This document shows, piece by piece, positions 33,417 through 42,476 of a stretch of 64,000 nucleotides of DNA. A program made the translations under genes and the position numbers. The DNA is from Sarcina sp034439435 (lineage in GTDB: Bacteria; Bacillota; Clostridia; Clostridiales; Clostridiaceae). The notes under the pieces are model-generated. The model saw only the letters and a program-made list of their open reading frames with translations. It was not told where the DNA came from and did not search any database. The first letter of the stretch is position 1. Each line of letters begins with the position of its first letter. The DNA lies in NCBI RefSeq assembly GCF_034439435.1, contig NZ_JAPCKJ010000001.1:806001-870000 (forward strand), read 5' to 3'.

Positions 33417-33872
33417 TTACTTTGAAGCCCAGTTGAACATTCCTTTGTTGCTTAACTCGCTCTTTAATTCATTGCTTACTTCAACGTTTGAAGGTGATAC
33501 TATAAATACTCCCTTTTCAACTTCTTGAAGTTCTCCACATAATGCATAGCAAGCTCCACCAACGAAGTCTATTAATCTTTGAGCTGTTCTAAGTTCTAAT
33601 GAAGTTGTGTTTATAACAACTATTTTTCTATTTTTTAATGCAGTACATATTTCAGTTGCATCATCATAAACTAATGGTTTAGTTATCATTAATTTAGCTG
33701 TATTAGCTGTATGAATATTTACAACTTTACCATTTTTCTTAGAAGATAATACTGGAGCAAAAGCTTCTTCCTCTTCCATTATCTCTTCTTCTTCCATTAC
33801 TTCATCTTCATCTTCAAATTCATCAAACCCTAAAAAACTCTTCATTTTACTAACTACTTTAGACATAATCAT
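33417..33872 (-). CDS. sepF: Cell division protein SepF
   Basis: 151 aa. An N-terminal amphipathic helix for membrane binding (MSKVVSKMKSFLGF) is followed by an acidic linker of E/D repeats (about residues 17-40) and the SepF core domain with KPLVYDDATEICTALKNRKI then SLELRTAQRLIDFVGGACYA. SepF bundles FtsZ filaments and tethers them to the membrane, standing in for FtsA. The frame begins with MIM; the second ATG, two codons in, is equally possible. It follows yggS. Confidence 0.94.
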   Translation of the reverse strand: MIMSKVVSKMKSFLGFDEFEDEDEVMEEEEIMEEEEAFAPVLSSKKNGKVVNIHTANTAKLMITKPLVYDDATEICTALKNRKIVVINTTSLELRTAQRLIDFVGGACYALCGELQEVEKGVFIVSPSNVEVSNELKSELSNKGMFNWASK

Positions 33873-33884
33873 ATCCTCCCAATC

Positions 33885-34544
33885 TTATTTATATATTCTT
33901 TCGCCAAAAATTCCTTGGCCAACTCTAACCATATTGCTTCCTTCTTCAATAGCAATCTCAAAGTCACCTGACATTCCCATTGAAAGTATATCCATTTTTA
34001 TGTTTTTAAAATTTCTTTCTTTTAAGCTACAAAAAATCTTATGTGTCTTATGGAAATAATTTCTACATTTTTCTTTTGTTCCCTTTGGAATTATAGTCAT
34101 AATACCTAAAACATTAACATTGTTACAAGCTTCAATAGCTTCTATAAGTTCATCTAACTCTTCTTCCAAGATACCATATTTTTGTTCTTCTCTTCCTATG
34201 TTAACTTGAATTAAAGTATTGGCAATTTTATTATGTTTACCATATACTTTTTCTATTTCTTTTAATAATTTGACACTATCTAATGATTGTATAAGATGTA
34301 CTTTATCAACTATGTATTTCACCTTATTAGTCTGAAGATGTCCTATTAAATGCCATTCTACATCTTGATGAAACTCGTCAAATTTTCTTAATATCTCTTG
34401 AACTTTATTTTCACCAAATTTTCGAATACCAAACTCATAGGCTTCTTCCATCTCTTCAATAGTTCTTGTTTTAGATACAGCAATAAGTTGAACGTTAGCT
34501 GGAATTTTTTCTGTAATTTTTGTTAAATTTTCTTTAATATCCAC
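33885..34544 (-). CDS. PLP homeostasis protein YggS/YlmE
   Basis: 219-aa PLP-binding protein of the PLPBP family, thought to keep free pyridoxal phosphate in balance. The family motif LIAVSKTRTIEEMEEAYE contains the PLP lysine, and FGENKVQE, WHLIGHLQTNK, NIGREEQKYG and LSMGMSGDFEIAIEEGSN follow. Full length. It is first in the yggS-sepF-ylmH-divIVA run, the conserved order in Gram-positives, with AAAGGAGACAG before the ATG. Confidence 0.94.
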   Translation of the reverse strand: MDIKENLTKITEKIPANVQLIAVSKTRTIEEMEEAYEFGIRKFGENKVQEILRKFDEFHQDVEWHLIGHLQTNKVKYIVDKVHLIQSLDSVKLLKEIEKVYGKHNKIANTLIQVNIGREEQKYGILEEELDELIEAIEACNNVNVLGIMTIIPKGTKEKCRNYFHKTHKIFCSLKERNFKNIKMDILSMGMSGDFEIAIEEGSNMVRVGQGIFGERIYK

Positions 34545-34641
34545 TTTTACTGTCTCCTTTAATTATATATTACATTATATTCTTCTCTATAGGAATAGAA
34601 AATCCTTCTTTTTTGTACAATTTTTTCACAAAATTTGTTTA

Positions 34642-35373
34642 TTATTTCCCACTAGATTTCATATATTTAGGATTCATATCACTTATATATGCCGGCATGG
34701 TAATATCGTCACTTTTTGTTATTTGAACCTTTATTCCTCTATTCATAAGAGTCTTAATATAACTTCCATCTCTCATAATTTGATTTTCTATTTTTTCTGG
34801 ATCACCTATAACATTAACATAAAATGGAGCTGGTATTTTAACACCATTCATTCTTAAAAATTGTCCTCCACAATATATTTCAGTGTTATATATGATTCTT
34901 TGGTTATTTATAGATATGGCTTCAGCCCCTGCAGCTTTTAGTTCATTTATGACCTTAATCATATCATCATCATGAATAGTTCTTAAAAGTCTCATAAAGT
35001 CATCAACTACTTCTCCATTAAAAGCTTCTCCACCATCCTCTAAGACGATTTTCAAACCTGATCCTTTAACATCTGACAAACCCGCAATCATTAAGTTATT
35101 GTTTAATTCTTCTACCATATCATTAGAAACCTTAATACTAGACTCATCACTTTTAGAATAATTATTTATTTTCTTTTGTAATTCTCTATTATTCTCTTTT
35201 AACTTTGATATTTCATTATAAAGACTGTTCCGTTTATTATAAGCATCCTGATATTCTTTAGCATTTAATACCTTAGTGGTTTCTGTACCATCAAAATTTA
35301 TATTCATAGATATTAAAAGTCCTACTATAACAGAAGCTATAAATATAAAAATAGTAAATTCTCTATTTTTCAA
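34642..35373 (-). CDS. DUF881 membrane protein (YlxW/YlxX-like)
   Basis: 243 aa with one N-terminal membrane segment (about residues 6-22), a coiled-coil (about 45-75) and a C-terminal DUF881 domain. The domain includes GLSDVKGSGLKIVLEDGGEA, LRTIHDDDMIKVINELKAAG, AEAISINNQRIIYNTEIYCG and NGVKIPAPFYVNVIG. This is one of two DUF881 paralogues flanking the small basic protein gene, as in Bacillus ylxW-sbp-ylxX. A role in division or envelope is suggested by position; the biochemical function is unknown. Confidence 0.9.
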   Translation of the reverse strand: MKNREFTIFIFIASVIVGLLISMNINFDGTETTKVLNAKEYQDAYNKRNSLYNEISKLKENNRELQKKINNYSKSDESSIKVSNDMVEELNNNLMIAGLSDVKGSGLKIVLEDGGEAFNGEVVDDFMRLLRTIHDDDMIKVINELKAAGAEAISINNQRIIYNTEIYCGGQFLRMNGVKIPAPFYVNVIGDPEKIENQIMRDGSYIKTLMNRGIKVQITKSDDITMPAYISDMNPKYMKSSGK

Positions 35374-35385
35374 AGCCCCACCTCT

Positions 35386-35724
35386 TTATCGCTCTTTGCT
35401 CTTCTCTAATAATATCCTTCTTATAGCTGCAAAGTTATTAAATATTCTACTACCAAAAACAATAACAGCTGCAAAATATAGTGGTATTCCTAATTTATCT
35501 CCTAGGTATGCTAATAGAGCCGCTAAAGCTGCATTTCCAAAAAAACCTGATATAAAAACATCTGCTTGAAACTCTTTTTTCAAACTAGCTTTTATAGCCC
35601 CAAACACAGAATCTAAACAAGCAACTATTGCTATAGATAGATATGGTGAAAATTTATCAGGTATGCTTCCTGGAAATATAACGCCTATTATTATACCTGC
35701 TAAAAGCCCAATAAATACTATCAT
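35386..35724 (-). CDS. sbp: Small basic protein Sbp (DUF1290)
   Basis: 112-aa membrane protein with about three hydrophobic segments, beginning MIVFIGLLAGIIIGVIFPGS and containing YLSIAIVACLDSVFGAIKAS and DVFISGFFGNAALAALLAYL. This is the DUF1290/Sbp family found in Firmicute division clusters between two DUF881 genes. AGGAGGGCAATTGA precedes the ATG. Function is not known. Confidence 0.92.
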   Translation of the reverse strand: MIVFIGLLAGIIIGVIFPGSIPDKFSPYLSIAIVACLDSVFGAIKASLKKEFQADVFISGFFGNAALAALLAYLGDKLGIPLYFAAVIVFGSRIFNNFAAIRRILLEKSKER

Positions 35725-35736
35725 TCAATTGCCCTC

Positions 35737-36453
35737 CTAATCAACCTTTTTTAAATACTCAGAAGATAGGTTTTGAGTGGTTTTAGGTATTGTAATTGAA
35801 TCCTTCTTCTCATATTTATAATCATAATTACCGCCTAATACTCCATAGTCCATTTCTCCTGGAAAATCTATTCCCTTTATTATGTTATCTTGGTTTCCTA
35901 TAACCTTTATTGTTAAACTCTCCTTTGGAGAAATTCTTTCATTATTTCCTATCCATATAAAGTTACTTGCATTTTTTATTCCTGTCTGAGGAGTTATTCT
36001 AATATCATTAACTGCAATAGCTTCTGCTCCTGAGAAAGCTAATAAATTTAATATATGAATTATCTCCTTTTCACTTATATATTCAGGATTCTTTGAAGTA
36101 AGTAATGGTGACTTTGGTGTTATTGATAAAATTATTCCCGGTCCATTAACCTCTTCAGTTCCTAGTATCATTCTAGTTTCATCTAACTGTTCTTTTATTT
36201 TATTATTTACATCACCTTTAGATGTAGCTGCATCCTCTATCTCTTTTAATCTTTTATTTAAAGAGTCATTATTTTTTTGAAGCTCTTCTTTTTCTTTTTT
36301 AAGTCCATCTATTTCAGCCATTATGTCATTTTGATTATAATTTTCTATTATATTTTTTTCTTTATTATTTATCATTTTAAATTGATAAGTTAATAAAAAA
36401 CCTAACAAGGCACAAACTATTCCAATGATAATTTGTGAAGACAATTTTTTCAA
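35737..36453 (-). CDS. DUF881 membrane protein, second paralogue
   Basis: 238 aa: a membrane segment (about residues 7-25), a coiled coil (about 45-85, DGLKKEKEELQKNNDSLNKR) and a DUF881 domain with EVNGPGIILSITPKSPLL, IHILNLLAFSGAEAIAVNDI and RITPQTGIKNASNFIWIG. It is paralogous to the 34642-35373 gene but divergent, with only the GxGxxI and GAEAI blocks obviously shared. It lies 13 nt after ftsQ and 12 nt before sbp. Confidence 0.9.
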   Translation of the reverse strand: MKKLSSQIIIGIVCALLGFLLTYQFKMINNKEKNIIENYNQNDIMAEIDGLKKEKEELQKNNDSLNKRLKEIEDAATSKGDVNNKIKEQLDETRMILGTEEVNGPGIILSITPKSPLLTSKNPEYISEKEIIHILNLLAFSGAEAIAVNDIRITPQTGIKNASNFIWIGNNERISPKESLTIKVIGNQDNIIKGIDFPGEMDYGVLGGNYDYKYEKKDSITIPKTTQNLSSEYLKKVD

Positions 36454-36466
36454 AAAACATTCCTCC

Positions 36467-37213
36467 TTACTTTTCTTTGTATATTACAGGGTTCCCATTA
36501 AAGCTTATGTTTATATATCCTTTTTCAAAATTTCCTGCTGGGTCATTTAATATATTAACCATCTTATTTAATTTTTCTCCTAATTCATCTGTTCCCCCTA
36601 GAAGTATTTGAACCTCACCTTTATTCATAACAATATTGTTAAGGTTAGATACATCTATAGAGTTAACTTTTACTTTGCTTTTATTTAAAACTTCTCCTAT
36701 TTGTTTCAAGACTTCAACTTTTTCTTTGTCAGTACTCATAGGTTCTCCTAAGAATCTATTTTCAACATTTAATCCAGTTACTACTGGTAGTTGTAACCCC
36801 TCTGCAGAATTTTTCTTTTCCATTATAACCAGATTTTCATTTAACACATAGAAATCTGCACCATCATTTACGATGAAAGTTGCATTTCTTTCTTCCACCT
36901 TTATTGTCAATTCGTCTGGAAGTTTTCTTGATATCTTAACATCTTTTATATATGGATTACTTAATATTTTCTTTTTTAAAGCTGATGTGTTAAGTAAAAA
37001 TATATTTTGATTTAAAACATCATTTTCTTGTATTACCTTTTCTTTAGTTATAATATTATTGTTGTTTATATTAACCTTTTTTATATTGAAATAAGGTGTT
37101 TTTAGTAGAATTAAACCTAATACAACAATAAGTATTATACTAATCAATATGACCTTTTTTCTAATCTTTTTTCTTTTCTTTTTTAATATATAATCATTTA
37201 TATTTGTATTCAT
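36467..37213 (-). CDS. ftsQ: Cell division protein FtsQ/DivIB
   Basis: Bitopic divisome protein that holds FtsL and FtsB/DivIC at midcell. From the ATG at 37213 (AAGGAGAATT before it) the protein is 248 aa: a very basic cytoplasmic tail (KKKRKKIRKK), a membrane segment (about residues 21-42), then a POTRA domain (ISFNG-less start FNIKKVNINNNNIITKEKVI) and a beta domain with PDELTIKVEERNATFIV. The frame is open 9 codons further. It starts a run with the DUF881 and sbp genes; ftsW lies upstream behind a terminator. Confidence 0.92.
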   Translation of the reverse strand: MNTNINDYILKKKRKKIRKKVILISIILIVVLGLILLKTPYFNIKKVNINNNNIITKEKVIQENDVLNQNIFLLNTSALKKKILSNPYIKDVKISRKLPDELTIKVEERNATFIVNDGADFYVLNENLVIMEKKNSAEGLQLPVVTGLNVENRFLGEPMSTDKEKVEVLKQIGEVLNKSKVKVNSIDVSNLNNIVMNKGEVQILLGGTDELGEKLNKMVNILNDPAGNFEKGYINISFNGNPVIYKEK

Positions 37214-37364
37214 AATTCTCCTTAATACTTTATTTTGCATTTCAATATCAATAATATCATTTTACTGGATTTTTTTCATTAATTTTTTAAGAAAATATTA
37301 ATAATAATAAAAACATTACTGTAAGAAATTCCACATATTTTCCCCCTATTTTTCTAAAAAAAAT

Positions 37365-37385
37365 AAAGGCGTATAAAACGCCTTT
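37365..37385 (-). terminator. Intrinsic terminator overlapping the ftsW stop
   Basis: AAAGGCG (37365-37371) and CGCCTTT (37379-37385) form a GC-containing stem followed on the minus strand by ATTTTTTTTAG. The stem includes the last base pairs of ftsW. ftsQ and the genes after it therefore need their own promoter in the 150 nt between. Confidence 0.9.
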
Positions 37386-38505
37386 AATCAATCTTTTTAT
37401 TTCCCTGTCTTGATATATTAAGTAGAATTCCCATAGCCATAAGGTTAAATACTAAAGCAGTTCCTCCATAACTTATAAATGGAAGCGGAACTCCTGTAAC
37501 TGGCATTGAACCTGTTACAACGGCTATATTAATTATAGCCTGTACTCCTATGATTGAAGTGATTCCTACCGCTAATAAAGTACCATATTCATCTTCAGCA
37601 CTCATAGCTATTTTTATTCCTCTGTAAACGAATATAACAAATAATAAGATTACTACTGTACACCCTATTAATCCTAATTCTTCTCCTATTATTGAGAATA
37701 TAAAGTCATTGTGTGGCTCTGGCATGTATAAAGTCTTCTGTCTAGATTGACCTATTCCAAGCCCAGTAACTCCACCTGCTCCTAAAGCATAGAAAGATTG
37801 AATAAGCTGATATCCATCACCAGCAGGATCTTTCCAAGGATTTATAAAGTTCATCATTCTAGCTACTCTATAAGGCTCTATTAAAGCAAAGAATAATCCT
37901 GCTACAATCATTCCTGGTGCTATTACACCAAACATAAATCTTTTTCTTGCTCCAGCCACAAAAACCATTATGAAAGTAACAAAACCTGTTACAGCTGCTA
38001 TACTAAGGTTCTTTTGTGCAAGTATAAGAACTGCAAAGAATCCTCCAACTAAGAAGCATGGAACTATTCCCTTCCAAAACTCCTTAATCTGCTCCCCCTT
38101 ATTGGTAATCATATAAGCAAGTATTATAACTACTGCATACTTAGCAAGCTCAGATGGTTGGAAAGATAGTGGTCCTAATCTTATCCATCTTTGAGCTCCC
38201 TTTACTGCTGGGAAAGCATAAACGGCCACTAATAATACAGGTGTTACTATGATTAATGGTACTGTAAGTTTTTTAAGCTTATGGTAATCAAAGTTTGCTA
38301 TTACAAACATAGCTATTAATCCAATAATAGCGAAAAGCCCTTGTTTCTTTAAGTAAGCCATACTATCGCCTTCATTTACCATAGCGAAATATGAACTTGC
38401 ACTATAAACCATAATTACACCAATAGCAAGTAATATAACTATTGTGTATAAAAGACCTAGGTCCATTTGACCATATCTAGATTTAGTAGTCTTTTTTTTC
38501 TTCAT
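37384..38505 (-). CDS. ftsW: Peptidoglycan glycosyltransferase FtsW/SpoVE (SEDS family)
   Basis: 373-aa SEDS-family glycan polymerase with about ten membrane segments. Family motifs are AAVKGAQRWIRLGPLSFQPS, the NPWKDPAGDGYQLIQSFYAL loop, GLGIGQSRQKTLYMPEPHND, IGEELGL and PVTGVPLPFISYGG. The paired class B PBP is encoded upstream in the same cluster. In clostridia this gene is called ftsW or spoVE; sequence alone does not separate vegetative division from spore-cortex roles. It starts 26 nt after mraY. Confidence 0.94.
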   Translation of the reverse strand: MKKKKTTKSRYGQMDLGLLYTIVILLAIGVIMVYSASSYFAMVNEGDSMAYLKKQGLFAIIGLIAMFVIANFDYHKLKKLTVPLIIVTPVLLVAVYAFPAVKGAQRWIRLGPLSFQPSELAKYAVVIILAYMITNKGEQIKEFWKGIVPCFLVGGFFAVLILAQKNLSIAAVTGFVTFIMVFVAGARKRFMFGVIAPGMIVAGLFFALIEPYRVARMMNFINPWKDPAGDGYQLIQSFYALGAGGVTGLGIGQSRQKTLYMPEPHNDFIFSIIGEELGLIGCTVVILLFVIFVYRGIKIAMSAEDEYGTLLAVGITSIIGVQAIINIAVVTGSMPVTGVPLPFISYGGTALVFNLMAMGILLNISRQGNKKID

Positions 38506-38531
38506 TTAAAAACCTCCTATTTAGGGATTTT

Positions 38532-39503
38532 CTAAAGTGAAGCAAAAGCAATGAAGCAAAATACCACTGTTATTATAGAGAATACAGAAACTATCTTTGT
38601 TTCACTCCAACCTAATTGTTCAAAATGGTGATGTATTGGAGCCATTTTGAATATTCTTTTACCTGTAAGTTTGAATGAAGCAACTTGTAATATAACAGAA
38701 AGTGTTTCTATTACATATATAATTCCTATGAACACTAATATTAAAGGCATTTTTAATATTAAAGCTATCATTGCTACAGCTCCTCCTAAAGCAAGAGAAC
38801 CTGTATCTCCCATAAATACTCTCGCTGGAAACGCATTAAATCTTAAGAATGCAAGTAATGAACCAGCTAAAGCAACACAGAATATTGCTAAACTTATGTG
38901 TCCTAAATTATAACTAACTATTCCTAAAAATGTTGTTACTAAAACAGTAACTGATGTAGCTAACCCATCTAATCCATCTGTTAAGTTTACTGCATTTGTT
39001 ACCCCAGCAAAATAGAATACTACAAATGGTATATAGAATAATCCTAAGTTAAGTTGACCATCTAAGAATGGTATGTTAATGCTAGTTCCTATATATTTAT
39101 AAGCATACCAAGTTAAAAAGCCTGATACGATTAATAGTAAAATCATTTTTTGTCCTGATGTTAATCCTTCATTTTTCTTCTTAATTATCTTTAATAAGTC
39201 ATCTAAGAATCCTACAAAACCAAATCCTATAAATGCATATAAAGCTACCATCGCTTCATCTGTTGGATTACCAACCATAATAAACATTGTTATAATAGTT
39301 GCAAATATAAATATTAGTCCACCTATAGTTGGTGTTCCAGCTTTTTTAAAATGACTCTTTGGTCCCTCTGTTCTAATGTTTTGTCCAAATTTTAGTTTAT
39401 GTAGTAGTGGAATTATAATAGGTCCTAGTATTGATGCTACTATAAAACTTATCACTATTGCCATTACTATCTTGGGATCTATCATCGACTTCAAAATTTC
39501 CAT
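38532..39503 (-). CDS. mraY: Phospho-N-acetylmuramoyl-pentapeptide transferase
   Basis: Integral membrane enzyme transferring phospho-MurNAc-pentapeptide to undecaprenyl phosphate (lipid I). About ten membrane segments. Motifs: GTPTIGGLIF, the aspartate-rich FGFVGFLDDLLKI, NAVNLTDGLDGLA, NAFPARVFMGDTGSLALGG and the C-terminal PIHHHFEQLGWSE. At 323 aa it is full length. It lies between murF and ftsW. Confidence 0.97.
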   Translation of the reverse strand: MEILKSMIDPKIVMAIVISFIVASILGPIIIPLLHKLKFGQNIRTEGPKSHFKKAGTPTIGGLIFIFATIITMFIMVGNPTDEAMVALYAFIGFGFVGFLDDLLKIIKKKNEGLTSGQKMILLLIVSGFLTWYAYKYIGTSINIPFLDGQLNLGLFYIPFVVFYFAGVTNAVNLTDGLDGLATSVTVLVTTFLGIVSYNLGHISLAIFCVALAGSLLAFLRFNAFPARVFMGDTGSLALGGAVAMIALILKMPLILVFIGIIYVIETLSVILQVASFKLTGKRIFKMAPIHHHFEQLGWSETKIVSVFSIITVVFCFIAFASL

Positions 39504-39552
39504 AAAATTCTGCTACTTAAACCAGTAAGCAGCTTCACCTCCTTAGTTACAT

Positions 39553-40914
39553 TTACTTCTCTAATAATGCTTTAGTTATTTCTTCAAATTTTAAACTTCT
39601 TGATGCCTTAACTAATATAATATCCCCTTCGCATATTATATTAAGTAAAGTGCTTATTAATGCTTCTTTATTTGGATATACAGTACATCCCTCTCCATAT
39701 CCCTCTTTAATGTTTTCTGAGAACTCTCCACAGCAAAGTATTTTATCTATTCCATTTTCCTTTGCATACTTACCTACTTCTTCATGAGCTTCCTCTGATT
39801 TATGTCCAAGTTCCTTCATCGTTCCTAAAACTGCTATTCTTCTTTTGCCTTCTATATTCTTCATAACATCTATAGAAGATTTAACAGCTACTGGACTAGA
39901 GTTATAGCAATCATTTAGTATTGAAAATCCATCTTTTTTAATAAGTTCTAATCTCATTGATGTTGCCTCAATATTGTTTAACCCTCTCTTCATTTCTTCA
40001 AATGAAAGGCCTAACTCTTTTGCTATAGCAACTCCTAGCATAAGGTTGCTTATATTATGTTTCCCTGGCATATCTAAAGAAAACTCTATTTCTTTATCAC
40101 CGTCATATACTGTGAAAGTAGATGAAAGCTCTTCTAAAGCTATATTCTTAGCTCCTATTTCAAAATCTTCTCCAACTCCAGTTTTAACTATTTTATACTC
40201 TGCCTTAGGTAAAGCCCCTAGAAAATCATCATTTCCACAAACAACAAGAGTATTATTCTTATCAAAGAAAGTTGTTATTTCCATTTTAGCTTTTAATATG
40301 TTTTCTCTAGTCTTTAATATTTCTATGTGAGAAATTCCTATATTAGTTATAATACCTAAATCAGGAGATGCAATTTCTGCAAGTTCTCTAATTTGACCAA
40401 GACCTCTCATTCCCATTTCTAGAATAGCTACATCATATGTACTATCTAGCTCTAAAATCATAAGAGGTAATCCTATTTCATTATTGAAATTTCCCTTTGT
40501 CTTAAATACTTTGTATTTATCACTTAAAACAGCAGCAACTAAATCTTTAGTAGAAGTTTTTCCTGCTGATCCAGTTATTCCAACAACTTTTAATCCTAAT
40601 TTTTCTCTATAAAATTTAGCTAAATCCATTAAGGCTCTTCTTGTATTTTCAACCTTAATTAAAGAAACTCCATCTTTTAGCTCATTTATATCACATTTAA
40701 CTTCATCAACTATAGCAATCTTAGCCCCTTTATTGAAAGCATCTAGAACATAGTTGTTTCCATTGAAATTTTCACCCTTTAATGCAATAAATAAAGTTCC
40801 TTCTTCTATCTTTCTTGTATCTGTTGATACTGCCTTTATTTCTTTTACATCAGCTTCTTTTAATAAAGTTCCTTTAGTGGCTTTTACAATCTCTTGTAAA
40901 TTTAATTCTAGCAT
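39553..40914 (-). CDS. murF: UDP-MurNAc-tripeptide D-Ala-D-Ala ligase
   Basis: Adds D-Ala-D-Ala to the UDP-MurNAc-tripeptide in the cytoplasm. The ATP loop GITGSAGKTSTKDLV lies near residues 114-128. TKGNFNNEIGLPL, EMGMRGLGQIRELA and NDCYNSSPVAVKS are conserved MurF blocks. At 453 aa it is normal length. It follows murE by 12 nt and precedes mraY by about 50 nt, so they are likely co-transcribed. Confidence 0.97.
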   Translation of the reverse strand: MLELNLQEIVKATKGTLLKEADVKEIKAVSTDTRKIEEGTLFIALKGENFNGNNYVLDAFNKGAKIAIVDEVKCDINELKDGVSLIKVENTRRALMDLAKFYREKLGLKVVGITGSAGKTSTKDLVAAVLSDKYKVFKTKGNFNNEIGLPLMILELDSTYDVAILEMGMRGLGQIRELAEIASPDLGIITNIGISHIEILKTRENILKAKMEITTFFDKNNTLVVCGNDDFLGALPKAEYKIVKTGVGEDFEIGAKNIALEELSSTFTVYDGDKEIEFSLDMPGKHNISNLMLGVAIAKELGLSFEEMKRGLNNIEATSMRLELIKKDGFSILNDCYNSSPVAVKSSIDVMKNIEGKRRIAVLGTMKELGHKSEEAHEEVGKYAKENGIDKILCCGEFSENIKEGYGEGCTVYPNKEALISTLLNIICEGDIILVKASRSLKFEEITKALLEK

Positions 40915-40926
40915 TCTTTAACACCT

Positions 40927-42381
40927 CTACTTGCCTTCTAAAATATCATATACAACTTCTCTTTCATCAAAGTGTATTGTTTCATCTTTTAGTATTTGAT
41001 AAGTCTCATGACCTTTACCAGCTATAACTATAACATCACCCTCTAAAGCCATATTCATAGCTTTTCTTATAGCTTCTTTTCTGTTAACTTCAATTTCAAA
41101 GTTATCATACTTAAGTGGCTTTACTATGTCATTTATTATATCCATAGGTTCTTCACTTCTTGGATTGTCAGAAGTAATTATTACAACATCTGATAATTTA
41201 CAACCTATTTCACCCATTTGAGGACGCTTAACTTTATCTCTATCCCCACCACAACCAAATACAGAAATCATTCTATTCTTAGTAAAGGCTTTTACTGTAC
41301 TTAAAATATTTTCTAATCCGTCTGGTGTGTGTGCATAATCTATTATTATGCTATAAGGTAAATTTTTTTCTTTTGCAACTAGTTCACATCTTCCTGGTAT
41401 TACAACATCACTTAATCCTTCCTTAATTTTTTCTACAGGAATATTTAAGTTATATGCACATATTATACAGCCTAATGAGTTGTATATATTATATTCTCCA
41501 GGAATATTTATAGAAAATTCTTCTATTTTATCTAAATTCACCTTAAATTCTGAACCATTTGAGTGGCTTTTAATCTCAAAAGCTTTAAAATCTGAATCTT
41601 TTTCAACTGAGAAAGTAGAAACTTTTGTCTTTACTCCTCTTTTTTCTATATCTTCTATTATGTTAGTACCATATGGATCATCTAAGTTTATGATACTATG
41701 ATTACTTCTTTCGAAAAGTTTAAATTTAGCATTATAATAGTTTTCAAAGGTTTTGTGAAAATCTAAATGATCTCTAGTTAGATTTGTAAAGATTCCCTCT
41801 ACGAATTGAACCCCATATACTCTATCTAAATCTAGAGAATGAGATGAAACCTCCATAACGCAATATTCAACTCCAGCTTCAACCATATTTTTAAATAATT
41901 CATGAAGCTCATAAGATTCTGGTGTTGTTCTAACAGCATCAACTTTCTTGTTTCCTATATAGTTTGCTATAGTTCCAATTAATCCTGTTTTACATCCTGC
42001 TTTTTCTAAAATTGATTTAATCATAAAAGCAGAAGTTGTTTTTCCGTTAGTTCCTGTTATTCCGATTATTTTTAATTTGTCTTTTGGATTTCCAAAATAA
42101 TTTGAGGACATTAATGCAAGAGCTTTTCTAGTATCTTTAACTTTTATTATTGTTATGTCTTCTGAAACACTTACATATTCCTGAACTATTATTACCTTAG
42201 CTCCCCTTTTAACAGCATCACCTATAAAGGAATGTCCATCTACTTTAAAACCTTTTATACAAACAAAGATATCTCCTTGTTCTATCTTTCTGTTATCATA
42301 TCTTATGTCTTGTATTTTTGACTCTTCATTACCTTTTATAACTTCATAATCTAAGCCATTTAATAAACTTTTAAGAATCAT
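40927..42381 (-). CDS. murE: UDP-MurNAc-L-Ala-D-Glu ligase for diaminopimelate
   Basis: Adds the third amino acid of the peptidoglycan stem. The ATP loop is GITGTNGKTTSAFM, and the substrate motif ITSDNPRSEEPMDI carries the DNPR pattern that marks diaminopimelate- rather than lysine-adding enzymes. The ATG at 42381 has AAGGAG 8 nt upstream and gives 484 aa; the frame begins at a GTG three codons earlier, which lies too close to that site. C. perfringens peptidoglycan has been described as containing LL-diaminopimelate, so the isomer used here is of interest. murF follows. Confidence 0.95.
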   Translation of the reverse strand: MILKSLLNGLDYEVIKGNEESKIQDIRYDNRKIEQGDIFVCIKGFKVDGHSFIGDAVKRGAKVIIVQEYVSVSEDITIIKVKDTRKALALMSSNYFGNPKDKLKIIGITGTNGKTTSAFMIKSILEKAGCKTGLIGTIANYIGNKKVDAVRTTPESYELHELFKNMVEAGVEYCVMEVSSHSLDLDRVYGVQFVEGIFTNLTRDHLDFHKTFENYYNAKFKLFERSNHSIINLDDPYGTNIIEDIEKRGVKTKVSTFSVEKDSDFKAFEIKSHSNGSEFKVNLDKIEEFSINIPGEYNIYNSLGCIICAYNLNIPVEKIKEGLSDVVIPGRCELVAKEKNLPYSIIIDYAHTPDGLENILSTVKAFTKNRMISVFGCGGDRDKVKRPQMGEIGCKLSDVVIITSDNPRSEEPMDIINDIVKPLKYDNFEIEVNRKEAIRKAMNMALEGDVIVIAGKGHETYQILKDETIHFDEREVVYDILEGK

Positions 42382-42433
42382 TTTTTTCACTCCTTAAATA
42401 CTATGCACTAAACAAGCGTTAAATTCACAAAAT

Positions 42434-42463
42434 ACTAGCATGTGAATTTACTCACATGCTAGT
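42434..42463. terminator. Strong hairpin between pbp and murE
   Basis: ACTAGCATGTGA and TCACATGCTAGT form a perfect 12-bp stem with a 6-nt loop. T-rich sequence follows in both directions, TTTTTT on the plus strand and ATTTTGT on the minus strand. It lies 14 nt past the PBP stop and splits the division cluster into two transcription units. Confidence 0.8.
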
Positions 42464-42476
42464 TTTTTAACTATAA

